The notes under the pieces are model-generated. The model did not search any database. It worked only from the letters and a program-made list of their open reading frames with translations, and had not been told where the DNA came from. A program made the translations under genes and the position numbers. This document shows, piece after piece, positions 1 to 5,220 of a DNA stretch of 19,438 bases. The stretch is taken from assembly GCA_965370555.1 (NCBI GenBank), contig CBDUVB010000032.1:1-19438 (forward strand), in the 5' to 3' direction. Every line of letters begins with the position of its first letter. The stretch's first letter is position 1. Origin of the DNA: JAJOKK01 sp965370555 (lineage in GTDB: Bacteria; Bipolaricaulota; Bipolaricaulia; UBA7950; UBA9294).

Positions 1-30
1 ATAAGGAAACCCTGTGGCAAGACCACAGGG
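1..30 (-). terminator. Hairpin, possible minus-strand terminator
   Basis: A perfect 8-bp inverted repeat, CCCTGTGG and CCACAGGG (10-17 and 23-30), is separated by 5 nt. Read on the minus strand the stem is followed by TTTCCTTAT, a modest T-rich tail, so it could terminate a minus-strand transcript. On the plus strand no T tract follows. No minus-strand gene is recognised immediately upstream, so the role is inferred from shape only. Confidence 0.35.
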
Positions 31-292
31 AATCTCAAGTTGAATGATCGGCCGCCGGCCCTGAAGGGCCTCTGGCCCGGAGGGGAGATTGGGAGGTTCA
101 ATCACTCAACCCTGCTCCCACTCTCTGCGTGCTTGGGGGGTGTAGTAATCGAATGGGGACCTTACTACACCTCCCGAGCGTTCTCAGTGGTGAAAGCTTC
201 TGTTCGGCCTCCGGCCTTGCTCCGCAACCCACGCGGAGAGGTTTGTACAACAGTCTCGGATGCCAAAGAGAATTCACCACGAAGAGCGCCGA
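31..292. other. Non-coding stretch upstream of hicBA with repeat fragments
   Basis: I see no credible gene here. The open frames covering it are arbitrary read-through. It holds a GGCCCTGAAGGGCC hairpin near 58-71 and a longer hairpin at 136-174. Near 96-110 and 240-280 are short stretches (GTTCAATCACTCAACCCT, TTCACCACGAAGAGC) that resemble the degenerate intergenic repeats at 7878 and 18530. It therefore looks like a mosaic of repeat fragments. Confidence 0.4.
136..174 (+). repeat. Long hairpin, 13-bp arms
   Basis: GGGGGTGTAGTAA (136-148) pairs with TTACTACACCTCC (162-174) over 13 bp with a single G-U wobble and a 13-nt loop. The wobble is tolerated only in plus-strand RNA, which hints at a plus-sense RNA structure. 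It has no T tract, so it is not a classic terminator. It lies about 155 nt before hicB, upstream of that operon's probable promoter. Its role is unknown. Confidence 0.55.
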
Positions 293-323
293 TTGTGGAC
301 TTGGTGGCACCGGCGTATATACT
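293..323 (+). promoter_or_regulatory. Probable hicBA promoter, leaderless
   Basis: TTGTGG (293-298) lies 17 nt before TATATA (316-321), which overlaps TATACT (318-323). The expected transcription start falls at about 328-330, exactly at the hicB ATG at 330. No Shine-Dalgarno sequence precedes that ATG. Together these suggest a leaderless transcript. Confidence 0.5.
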
Positions 324-329
324 GTAACT

Positions 330-521
330 ATGAAAACGATGCGGTACGTTTACTGGCAGCATGATGACATGTGGCTCGGTTATCTCGAAGAGTTCCCTGA
401 TTATTGGACCCAGGGGGAGATGCTGGACGAACTGCAGGAGAACCTGAAGGATCTGTATCAGGAACTCACCAGCGGCAACATCCTTGAAGTCCGCCGTGTG
501 GCCGAGCTGCAGGTGTCATGA
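330..521 (+). CDS. hicB: HicB-type antitoxin, short form
   Basis: This 63-residue protein is a short HicB-family antitoxin, expected to bind and block the HicA mRNA interferase. The sequence shows the partial RNase H-like fold typical of HicB: an N-terminal strand with Tyr-Val-Tyr-Trp, then Trp-Leu-Gly-Tyr-Leu-Glu-Glu-Phe-Pro-Asp-Tyr-Trp-Thr-Gln-Gly, then a helix with Leu-Asp-Glu-Leu and Asn-Leu-Lys-Asp-Leu. Full-length HicB often adds a C-terminal HTH or ribbon-helix-helix DNA-binding domain, and none is present here, so autoregulation by this protein alone is doubtful. The ATG at 330 is preferred over an in-frame ATG at 339 because the -10 box ends 6-8 nt upstream of it. The stop overlaps the hicA start (ATGA, 518-521), so the two are translationally coupled. 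The antitoxin comes first, the reverse of the classic hicAB order but common for short HicB proteins. Confidence 0.85.
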   Translation: MKTMRYVYWQHDDMWLGYLEEFPDYWTQGEMLDELQENLKDLYQELTSGNILEVRRVAELQVS

Positions 522-694
522 AGCGGCGCGACCTTATTGGTCAAATCGAGAAGAACGGCTACATCCTCATTCGACACGGTGGACGGCACGATTGGTATCA
601 GAACCCGAGAACGGGTGTCTGCCAGCCTGTCCCACGCCATCGAGAAATCAAACAGCCTTTGGCCAAGCACATCCTCAAGATGCTCAAAGACTGA
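518..694 (+). CDS. hicA: HicA-type toxin (mRNA interferase)
   Basis: This 58-residue protein is a HicA toxin, a small double-stranded-RNA-binding-domain-like ribonuclease that cleaves mRNA when free of HicB. It starts Met-Lys-Arg-Arg-Asp-Leu-Ile and continues with the family hallmark Arg-His-Gly-Gly-Arg-His-Asp-Trp-Tyr (residues 19-27), in which His24 matches the catalytic histidine. The typical Pro-Val-Pro-Arg-His-Arg-Glu-Ile segment and a C-terminal Leu-Ala-Lys-His-Ile-Leu-Lys helix follow. Length and motif order are normal, so the toxin looks intact. It starts inside the hicB stop (ATGA overlap). No downstream gene belongs to the operon, since the following 480 bp are non-coding. Confidence 0.87.
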   Translation: MKRRDLIGQIEKNGYILIRHGGRHDWYQNPRTGVCQPVPRHREIKQPLAKHILKMLKD

Positions 695-775
695 CACAAC
701 AAGCCCTTGGGGTGCACACGTTCATAGGCTGCCCGCTCACGAGCAGTATTCGGATGCAGAAAAACATCGGTCAGT

Positions 776-823
776 AGGCGAACCCGCAACCTAGTGCGCT
801 AACCAATTGTGCCACACTCCCCC
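776..823 (-). pseudogene. tRNA-like fragment without anticodon arm
   Basis: The minus strand reads as the 5' part of a tRNA: a G-rich acceptor-like segment, then TG, then a D arm GCAC-AATTGGTTA-GCGC (one mismatched pair) and A26. It then jumps directly to GGTTGCGGGTTCG, which matches a variable loop plus the 5' T stem and T loop. The anticodon arm and the 3' half are missing. The resemblance is by eye to tRNA consensus, and the fragment cannot fold as a functional tRNA. The flanking CCTTGGGG/CCCCAAGG repeat encloses it. Confidence 0.45.
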
Positions 824-896
824 AAGGCACTCGGATTCATCTGCAATTAGCCGCCGATTTTAGCCGGAAACATCAAAAGTAAAGCTCTGAACCTCG

Positions 897-943
897 TTCT
901 ACTTGATAAAGATATGCCCGTCACCTGTAAAATACAATGGTAG
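897..943 (+). repeat. Promoter-like repeat, copy 1
   Basis: This 47-nt stretch matches 3058-3104 at about 39 of 47 positions. It contains TTGATA (903-908) and TAAAAT (928-933) with a 19-nt spacer (17 if TGTAAA is taken as the -10 box), followed by CAATGG. The shared core is ATGCCCGTC-x-CCTGTAAAAT-x-CAATGG. Only a 26-codon frame follows the ATG at 937, so it seems to be a duplicated promoter with no recognisable gene behind it. Confidence 0.45.
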
Positions 944-1179
944 ACCCCGGACTCCCGGCTAACCTCTGGAACGCTGCTTGCAGACCGGACTTCTGGAATG
1001 CGCATGGACAGGGTTGAGGCTTCAGTCTCGATCAAAAGCGCCGGAACCGCAAGTGCCTGCGATGTAGGAGTAGGGGTCTAGCCCTGCGCCTCTCCGATCA
1101 GCGACTACTCCGAGCCTTTGGGAAGACTGGAATCAGAGCCAGCCCTGCACTCAACAGAGCAAGTACGATGCCAATAGAT

Positions 1180-2556
1180 TCAGCAATCAGAAAAGCCGAC
1201 GACGGCCTTGAGTGTGTAGCCGAATCCCGACAAGAGAAGCGCGGCGATGCCGACGAAGATGGTGTTGCGAGGGGATTCGATGAGTCTACGACAAGCCATT
1301 GCAAACCACGCAAGCGGGGATGACCACGCGAGCCTTAGTCTCGTCGATCGTCCAGAGTCGAAGTATAGGGAGCAACTTGCGACGGCAAGACAACCTAGAT
1401 AGTCAGGGCGCTGGCCGAGGACATCTTTGGCATGATGGCCAACGGCCTTTGCAAGTTTCTGCTTCATCAAGAGCGGGAGTACCGCCCATTCGCGTCCCAA
1501 ATAGGTCGTGACATGCGCAAGGGAGCTGAGGAGACAGACATCTTCCCCGACTTTAGTCTTGGCCAACCGGATTCTCCGCGTGGTACGCATGGCAGTTCGA
1601 AGGGCGTGCCTCTGTTGTGTGAAACGAAGGCAAGGTACTGCGCTTGCGATAGCAGCGGACGTGAAGAAGTTCTCGCAAAGCACCTCGGTCCATCCTCCGT
1701 TTCTCTGCTGAGTCAGACCAAGTCCCTGAACAGCCTTTCCAAGTACTTCTGGAATCCAGTTCGCACCGCCACAAACCCGCAGTGTCTCTGGAGGGAATGA
1801 ACCGCGTTGGATCTCCATCTGAAAGCGAGAAAGAGCACGCAGAGACTCCTTCGTTGCTCGGGGGTCAATTGTGGAGGTCCACCAAGGAAGTCCGAAACGG
1901 ATCATCTTGCAATCGATTCCCATGCTTTCCTCGATGGCTTTCTGATACGGACCGCCTATCGTGCTGTCAGCTGGATCTGCGAGCTCCTCCTGCAATGAGA
2001 GGGGAATCGTTGGCCACCCAGACGGTCGCCGCACGTGATACTTCAGACCTTGAGGCCCCTCCATTCCAATTGTCTCAACCCCTTGCGTCATGGATTCCCT
2101 CAGCCAACTGGCTGCCCCAGCTACCGTATGTCTTATCAAGTCTGTAAATTCGTCCCCAGTGGCCTCTTCACGGATTGGCATCAGGGCTCTCAGAACTGAC
2201 AGCAAAGCCATCAAGACTGCCGCAGTTGTCTTTGTTGGTTCAAACGGATCAGTGTCGGAAGAGAACCAACAGCACTTACCCTGCCGGTTCAGTAAGATTC
2301 CAGCCTGCACAAGCCATCGAGCCTCTGACTTGATCGCCGCTTTCGCTGCCGTGACGAACGACGCGTTGCGGATTTCCCTTAGATGTGGATAGCATTCGCT
2401 CAAACCCCACAGGCCACGCGCTGTGAAGAAAACAAGATGTCGGCGTGTAGCCTGCTCCTGAGTCGCTCCTCCCCACGTTCTCGCGCGAGTCTTGAGCAGA
2501 ACGTCAACCGTTGTACTAATGCAGTACTCTAGAGTTTCTATCTCACTGCGATCCAT
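1180..2556 (-). CDS. Membrane-anchored protein with QW-like repeats
   Basis: This 458-residue protein is not one I recognise by name. Several segments resemble the Trp/Gly turn plus long helix repeats of the alpha/alpha-toroid fold of squalene/terpene cyclases and prenyltransferases: Thr-Trp-Gly-Gly (27-30), Lys-Cys-Cys-Trp-Phe (94-98) before a Thr-Ala-Ala-Val-Leu helix, Ser-Gly-Trp-Pro (179-182), and Gln-Gln-Arg-Asn-Gly-Gly-Trp (283-289) before Ser-Ala-Ala-Ile-Ala. I see no DXDD or other cyclase catalytic motif. The C-terminus carries one hydrophobic segment (about 432-453) that should anchor it in the membrane. The ATG at 2556 has a weak GAGG about 10 nt upstream. It stands alone, flanked by an IS remnant and non-coding DNA, in a stretch that seems lower in GC than the right-hand side of the window. 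Coding is likely; the fold assignment is tentative. Confidence 0.6.
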   Translation of the reverse strand: MDRSEIETLEYCISTTVDVLLKTRARTWGGATQEQATRRHLVFFTARGLWGLSECYPHLREIRNASFVTAAKAAIKSEARWLVQAGILLNRQGKCCWFSSDTDPFEPTKTTAAVLMALLSVLRALMPIREEATGDEFTDLIRHTVAGAASWLRESMTQGVETIGMEGPQGLKYHVRRPSGWPTIPLSLQEELADPADSTIGGPYQKAIEESMGIDCKMIRFGLPWWTSTIDPRATKESLRALSRFQMEIQRGSFPPETLRVCGGANWIPEVLGKAVQGLGLTQQRNGGWTEVLCENFFTSAAIASAVPCLRFTQQRHALRTAMRTTRRIRLAKTKVGEDVCLLSSLAHVTTYLGREWAVLPLLMKQKLAKAVGHHAKDVLGQRPDYLGCLAVASCSLYFDSGRSTRLRLAWSSPLAWFAMACRRLIESPRNTIFVGIAALLLSGFGYTLKAVVGFSDC

Positions 2557-2598
2557 TGAGCATGTACCTCGGACATGCGGTGGAGAACCTGCACCAGT

Positions 2599-2910
2599 CT
2601 AGAAGCTAATTTGTGCTAAGTCAAGGGCTGGTTTCGGCAAGGTCACCTCTTTCTTGATATATGTCCATGGCGCGAAATACCCCAATGCGTGCCTGTGCGT
2701 GTTCGCACGCACACAGGCCGAATGTCTCCTCTGTGCATTGCAGTATTCGATCTGTAGAGCAATAGCTCTTCTCAACTCCCACATGTTCCTTGCATCGAAG
2801 AACAGGCTACCGTTCTCTCCTTTGAAATGCCCATTGAACGATTCCATGCACGTGTTCCCCTCTGCCCCGTTCTCCGCTTCTCCCTTACCCGGCAAATACC
2901 GACTGAAAAG
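2599..2910 (-). pseudogene. IS3-type transposase remnant, C-terminal rve domain
   Basis: On the minus strand the frame encodes the end of an integrase-core (rve) transposase. Met-Glu-Ser-Phe-Asn-Gly-His-Phe-Lys contains the last acidic residue of the DDE triad. Phe-Phe-Asp-Ala-Arg-Asn, Leu-Arg-Arg-Ala-Ile, Tyr-Cys-Asn-Ala-Gln-Arg-Arg-His-Ser and Leu-Gly-Tyr-Phe-Ala-Pro follow in the usual order. About 80 residues are recognisable. The frame continues upstream to 3195 but without the earlier Asp motifs, so the N-terminal part and orfA are lost. Between His-Ser-Ala and Ala-Leu-Gly-Tyr nine extra residues are encoded by an inserted palindrome (2691-2718). I could not identify terminal inverted repeats. 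It is a dead insertion sequence. Confidence 0.75.
2691..2718 (+). repeat. Small palindrome, copy 1, inside transposase remnant
   Basis: GCCTGTGCGTG, loop TTCG, CACGCACACAGGC. The stem is 11 bp with a 2-nt asymmetry (AC) on the 3' arm before ACAGGC. It accounts for a 27-nt in-frame insertion in the transposase frame. Related copies with the same 2-nt asymmetry lie at 3016-3038 (opposite orientation) and 10573-10597. Confidence 0.6.
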
Positions 2911-3015
2911 GGATCTTCCCCAAAGATGTGAATATAGCTGGATGAAATAGAAGACGGAACGGCAGTTCAGAGCGAGCAGTACCTTTACAGGCCTACGGAC
3001 TCCACGAGCCACACC

Positions 3016-3038
3016 CCCGTCTGCGTGCGACGCACAGG
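3016..3038 (-). repeat. Small palindrome, copy 2
   Basis: Read on the minus strand: CCTGT-GCGT, loop CGC, ACGC-AG-ACGGG. It has the same architecture as the copies at 2691 and 10573, including a 2-nt asymmetry before the last arm, with one mismatch in the outer arm. Confidence 0.4.
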
Positions 3039-3045
3039 CAGGCCC

Positions 3046-3094
3046 GTCAAGTAAGAATTCTACTTGACAACGGCATGCCCGTCGCCTGTAAAAT
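3046..3094 (+). promoter_or_regulatory. Promoter-like element with operator-like inverted repeat (repeat copy 2)
   Basis: GTCAAGTA (3046-3053) and TACTTGAC (3061-3068) form a perfect 8-bp inverted repeat around AGAATTC. The right arm overlaps the -35 sequence TTGACA (3064-3069). TAAAAT (3089-3094) lies 19 nt further, or TGTAAA at 17 nt. This is the second copy of the repeat seen at 897-943. The frame after the ATG at 3098 shows no family features, so what it would drive is unclear, possibly the restriction-gene remnant at 3180. Confidence 0.45.
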
Positions 3095-3179
3095 GCAATG
3101 GCAGCTCCCAGATTGCTCGGGGCCACGTCTTCTCCAGCGGTGATATTTCCCTTTTCTCTATCACTATGGTATAAATGGT

Positions 3180-3392
3180 GTGAATCGATGGGCAAGGAGA
3201 GTGGCCAACCTGAACTTAAAACCGTTCAAAGACTATCTTCGCTCGTTCGTTGCGGTCCTTCAGCAAGGCGACGCCCGCGAAGAGAGCTTCTATCCGGCGC
3301 TTGCCCAGCTCTTCTCCAATTACGCGCAAGAGCATGACCGCGCGGATGTCCGTGTCACTACCCAGCCAAGGGAACTGGGGTTAGCCTACTAG
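3180..3392 (+). pseudogene. N-terminal remnant of type ISP restriction-modification gene
   Basis: The 70-residue frame, starting at GTG, contains Leu-Lys-Pro-Phe-Lys-Asp-Tyr-Leu, Gly-Asp-Ala-Arg-Glu-Glu-Ser-Phe-Tyr-Pro-Ala-Leu and Asp-Val-Arg-Val-Thr-Thr-Gln-Pro-Arg. This is the start of large single-chain restriction-methyltransferases of the type ISP class, where an Mrr-like nuclease domain begins. In the family this is followed by Asp-Phe and Glu-x-Lys nuclease residues, then helicase and methyltransferase domains. Here the frame ends at TAG within 70 codons, and the DUF4238 gene begins 18 nt later. No later part of the gene is in the window. The recognition is from memory of the family N-terminus. 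Confidence 0.55.
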
Positions 3393-3394
3393 GC

Positions 3395-3410
3395 TATACT
3401 GTGATACCTA
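3395..3410 (+). promoter_or_regulatory. -10 box just before the DUF4238 start
   Basis: TATACT (3395-3400) ends 10 nt before the ATG at 3411, and no Shine-Dalgarno sequence lies between. The -35 region is weak (GAACTG at 3372 with a 17-nt spacer). The arrangement suggests a leaderless or near-leaderless transcript. Confidence 0.4.
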
Positions 3411-4565
3411 ATGGGGAAGAAAAAGGAACAACACTTCGTGCCACAGTTCTATCTACGGAACTTCGGTTCAGATCCTAGGAAGCGTAGGATCTCCTTGTTC
3501 CACATCCCTTCAGCGCGGCATTTCCCAAACGCATCCATAAAGGACCAGGCTCGCAGAAAGTGGTTCTACGGCAGAGACGAAACTGTGGAAAACGCATTGC
3601 ACGGTATTGAAGATAACGCCGCACATGCCATCGCAGCCATGATTGAAGGTGCTGGCCTTCCAGCCACAAACACCCACGAGTATCATGGACTACTTGCCTT
3701 TATAGTCCTGCAGAAGTTTCGTACACAGTTTGCTTCCAACAACGTTATTGAGACCATCAACCGGGCAGCGGCTGTAGTCTATGGTGATGACCCGAGGTTT
3801 GAAGGGTTCGGGACAACTTTGAGACTGAAACACGAGTATCCCGCCTTGGTTGCGATGAATGCCACGCTGTGGACTTGGCCTTCGTTGCTCGACTTAAGGG
3901 CCAAGCTTCTTTATGCTAGGCCACCTGTGTGCTTCATAACTTCGGACAATCCTGTAGTTCGCTACAACCAATTCCTGGAATCTCGTCGTCCGTTCCTGAA
4001 TAACGTGGGGCTGTTCACGAAGGGGCTTCAGCTCTTCTTCCCGTTATCTCCTGAACTGAGCCTAGTATTGTACGACAGCCGGGTGTACCGAGTGGGCAAG
4101 AAAAGCGATGGTGAGACCATTCACACAAGCGAGACTGATGTGGACTCACTGAACAGTCTTCAGATGATGTCCGCAGGCAGTACGGTGTACTGCACTCAGT
4201 CGACCGATGAGAGATGCCTGAGAAACCTTCTAAGATCATGCAAAAGGTCAAGGATCTCTCCAGGAGCAGATGTCAAGGAGTATCGCCACACCACTGAGCC
4301 TAGTCGAAGCCTCGTTGAGATTCGCGGTGCAGAGATACGCTGTGATCTCTCGCTCTCGTGTATACGCCTGCATCGGCGCTTGAGGCGCCAGAAGCTTGGA
4401 AACCAAATGGGTGCCTTTCGGGATGATCAGATGTATGACTTGCTCGAGGAGTTCGAGGCATCTGTCAAGGACGGAAAGCGCGAGCGTGGGCATTTCTACA
4501 GCTACCTGGTTGCAGCAGGCAAAGCACGACCAGTGGATCCACCACGCGGAGGTAAATGTCAATAG
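3411..4565 (+). CDS. DUF4238 family protein
   Basis: This 384-residue protein belongs to the DUF4238 family, recognised by the N-terminal hallmark Gln-His-Phe-Val-Pro-Gln-Phe-Tyr-Leu-Arg-Asn-Phe (residues 7-18). The following pattern is also typical: a Lys-Trp-Phe-Tyr segment, Glu-x-x-Leu-x-x-Ile-Glu, a central Ile-Thr-Ser-Asp-Asn-Pro-Val-Val, and later Phe-Phe-Pro-Leu-Ser-Pro-Glu-Leu-Ser-Leu. There is no signal peptide or membrane segment, so it should be cytosolic. The biochemical function of the family is not established; members are scattered in genomes and often found in accessory regions. The last 100 residues are rich in Arg and Lys and do not resemble the core. It starts 18 nt after the restriction-gene remnant and has its own -10 box. 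Confidence 0.8.
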   Translation: MGKKKEQHFVPQFYLRNFGSDPRKRRISLFHIPSARHFPNASIKDQARRKWFYGRDETVENALHGIEDNAAHAIAAMIEGAGLPATNTHEYHGLLAFIVLQKFRTQFASNNVIETINRAAAVVYGDDPRFEGFGTTLRLKHEYPALVAMNATLWTWPSLLDLRAKLLYARPPVCFITSDNPVVRYNQFLESRRPFLNNVGLFTKGLQLFFPLSPELSLVLYDSRVYRVGKKSDGETIHTSETDVDSLNSLQMMSAGSTVYCTQSTDERCLRNLLRSCKRSRISPGADVKEYRHTTEPSRSLVEIRGAEIRCDLSLSCIRLHRRLRRQKLGNQMGAFRDDQMYDLLEEFEASVKDGKRERGHFYSYLVAAGKARPVDPPRGGKCQ

Positions 4566-5100
4566 GCTCTGCGAGTGTTTCGCCGAAATTGGGGGAAGAT
4601 CTCTGAAAGCGCACGCTGTTCTTGATAGATATCGCCCAGTTTACCTCCATGCCAGTCCTCTTGTCTTCGAACCCGGTCTGTCGGAGTCATCCCTTCGATG
4701 TCTACGCAGCATAAGGTTATCCCGGAGACGTGTCGCAATCACATGATCGAGTCTCACGGTATGGAGCTTTGCTTGTGACGTCATGATGTACTCCGCTGGA
4801 CATGCACCGGAAGGCTCTTGATCTTCTACTCTACAGGCCTTCTCATCAACCGATTCACTGATTTAAGCCGAATTCCCTCAAAGTGCGCTTATTCAGCCAT
4901 GCTCAGACGTAGCATATGGTTGGGAATGTCAAGAACGCTCCTCCCAATACCTGCTTCATGCTTATCTTGTATAGGGCAACTCTGAATCTACCGAAGTCAC
5001 GCTGAGTCGTGGTATACTCCTTCTCGGAATGGATCATTGATAGCGGTGTGGCTGCAATACTAGGCGGATTCAGGAAAGATCGAAAGGAGCAAAACTTAGA
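4566..5100. other. Non-coding stretch before the symporter operon
   Basis: No gene is supported in these 535 bp. The frames present are shadows or lack family features. TATACT at 5013-5018 could be a -10 box for the symporter operon, giving a leader of about 75 nt, but I see no good -35 box at 16-18 nt. AAAGGAG (5083-5089) is the ribosome binding site for the small gene at 5101, with a rather long 11-nt spacing. Confidence 0.35.
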
Positions 5101-5220
5101 ATGGGACCGTTTAATACCCCGTGGCTGACCTTCTTTGCGTGGGTCGTTATCGCAGCGAGCGTGTTGACATCTATCGTATGGGCGATCTTCTTCTTCAAAT
5201 CGGGAGGGGATGAGCGATGA
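5101..5220 (+). CDS. Small one-TM accessory protein of the symporter
   Basis: This 39-residue protein has a single hydrophobic segment from about residue 8 to 32 (Trp-Leu-Thr-Phe-Phe-Ala-Trp-Val-Val-Ile through Trp-Ala-Ile-Phe-Phe-Phe-Lys) and a short charged tail ending Gly-Asp-Glu-Arg. Its stop overlaps the symporter start as ATGA (5217-5220), so the two are translated together. Small one-TM proteins encoded directly before or after sodium:solute or neurotransmitter:sodium symporters are known as accessory subunits, such as MetS beside MetP. Position, size and hydrophobicity fit that role here, which is inferred. The ribosome binding site AAAGGAG lies upstream of the ATG. Confidence 0.75.
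   Translation: MGPFNTPWLTFFAWVVIAASVLTSIVWAIFFFKSGGDER

Larger units (their letters stand above)
695..1179. other. Non-coding stretch after hicA
   Basis: No gene is supported here. It holds an inverted repeat, CCTTGGGG (705-712) with CCCCAAGG (820-827), the tRNA-like fragment at 776-823 and the promoter-like repeat at 897-943. From about 945 to 1179 I see nothing recognisable. The short frames on both strands lack family features. Confidence 0.4.

Noticed and set aside
129..329. Upstream extension of the hicB frame to 129
   Set aside because: The frame is open, but the extra residues run through a hairpin and repeat fragments and do not resemble HicB. The promoter lies inside this stretch and points to the ATG at 330.
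3098..3337. 79-codon frame after the promoter-like repeat copy 2
   Set aside because: It overlaps the restriction-gene remnant in another frame, whose family similarity is better; the composition is typical of a shadow.
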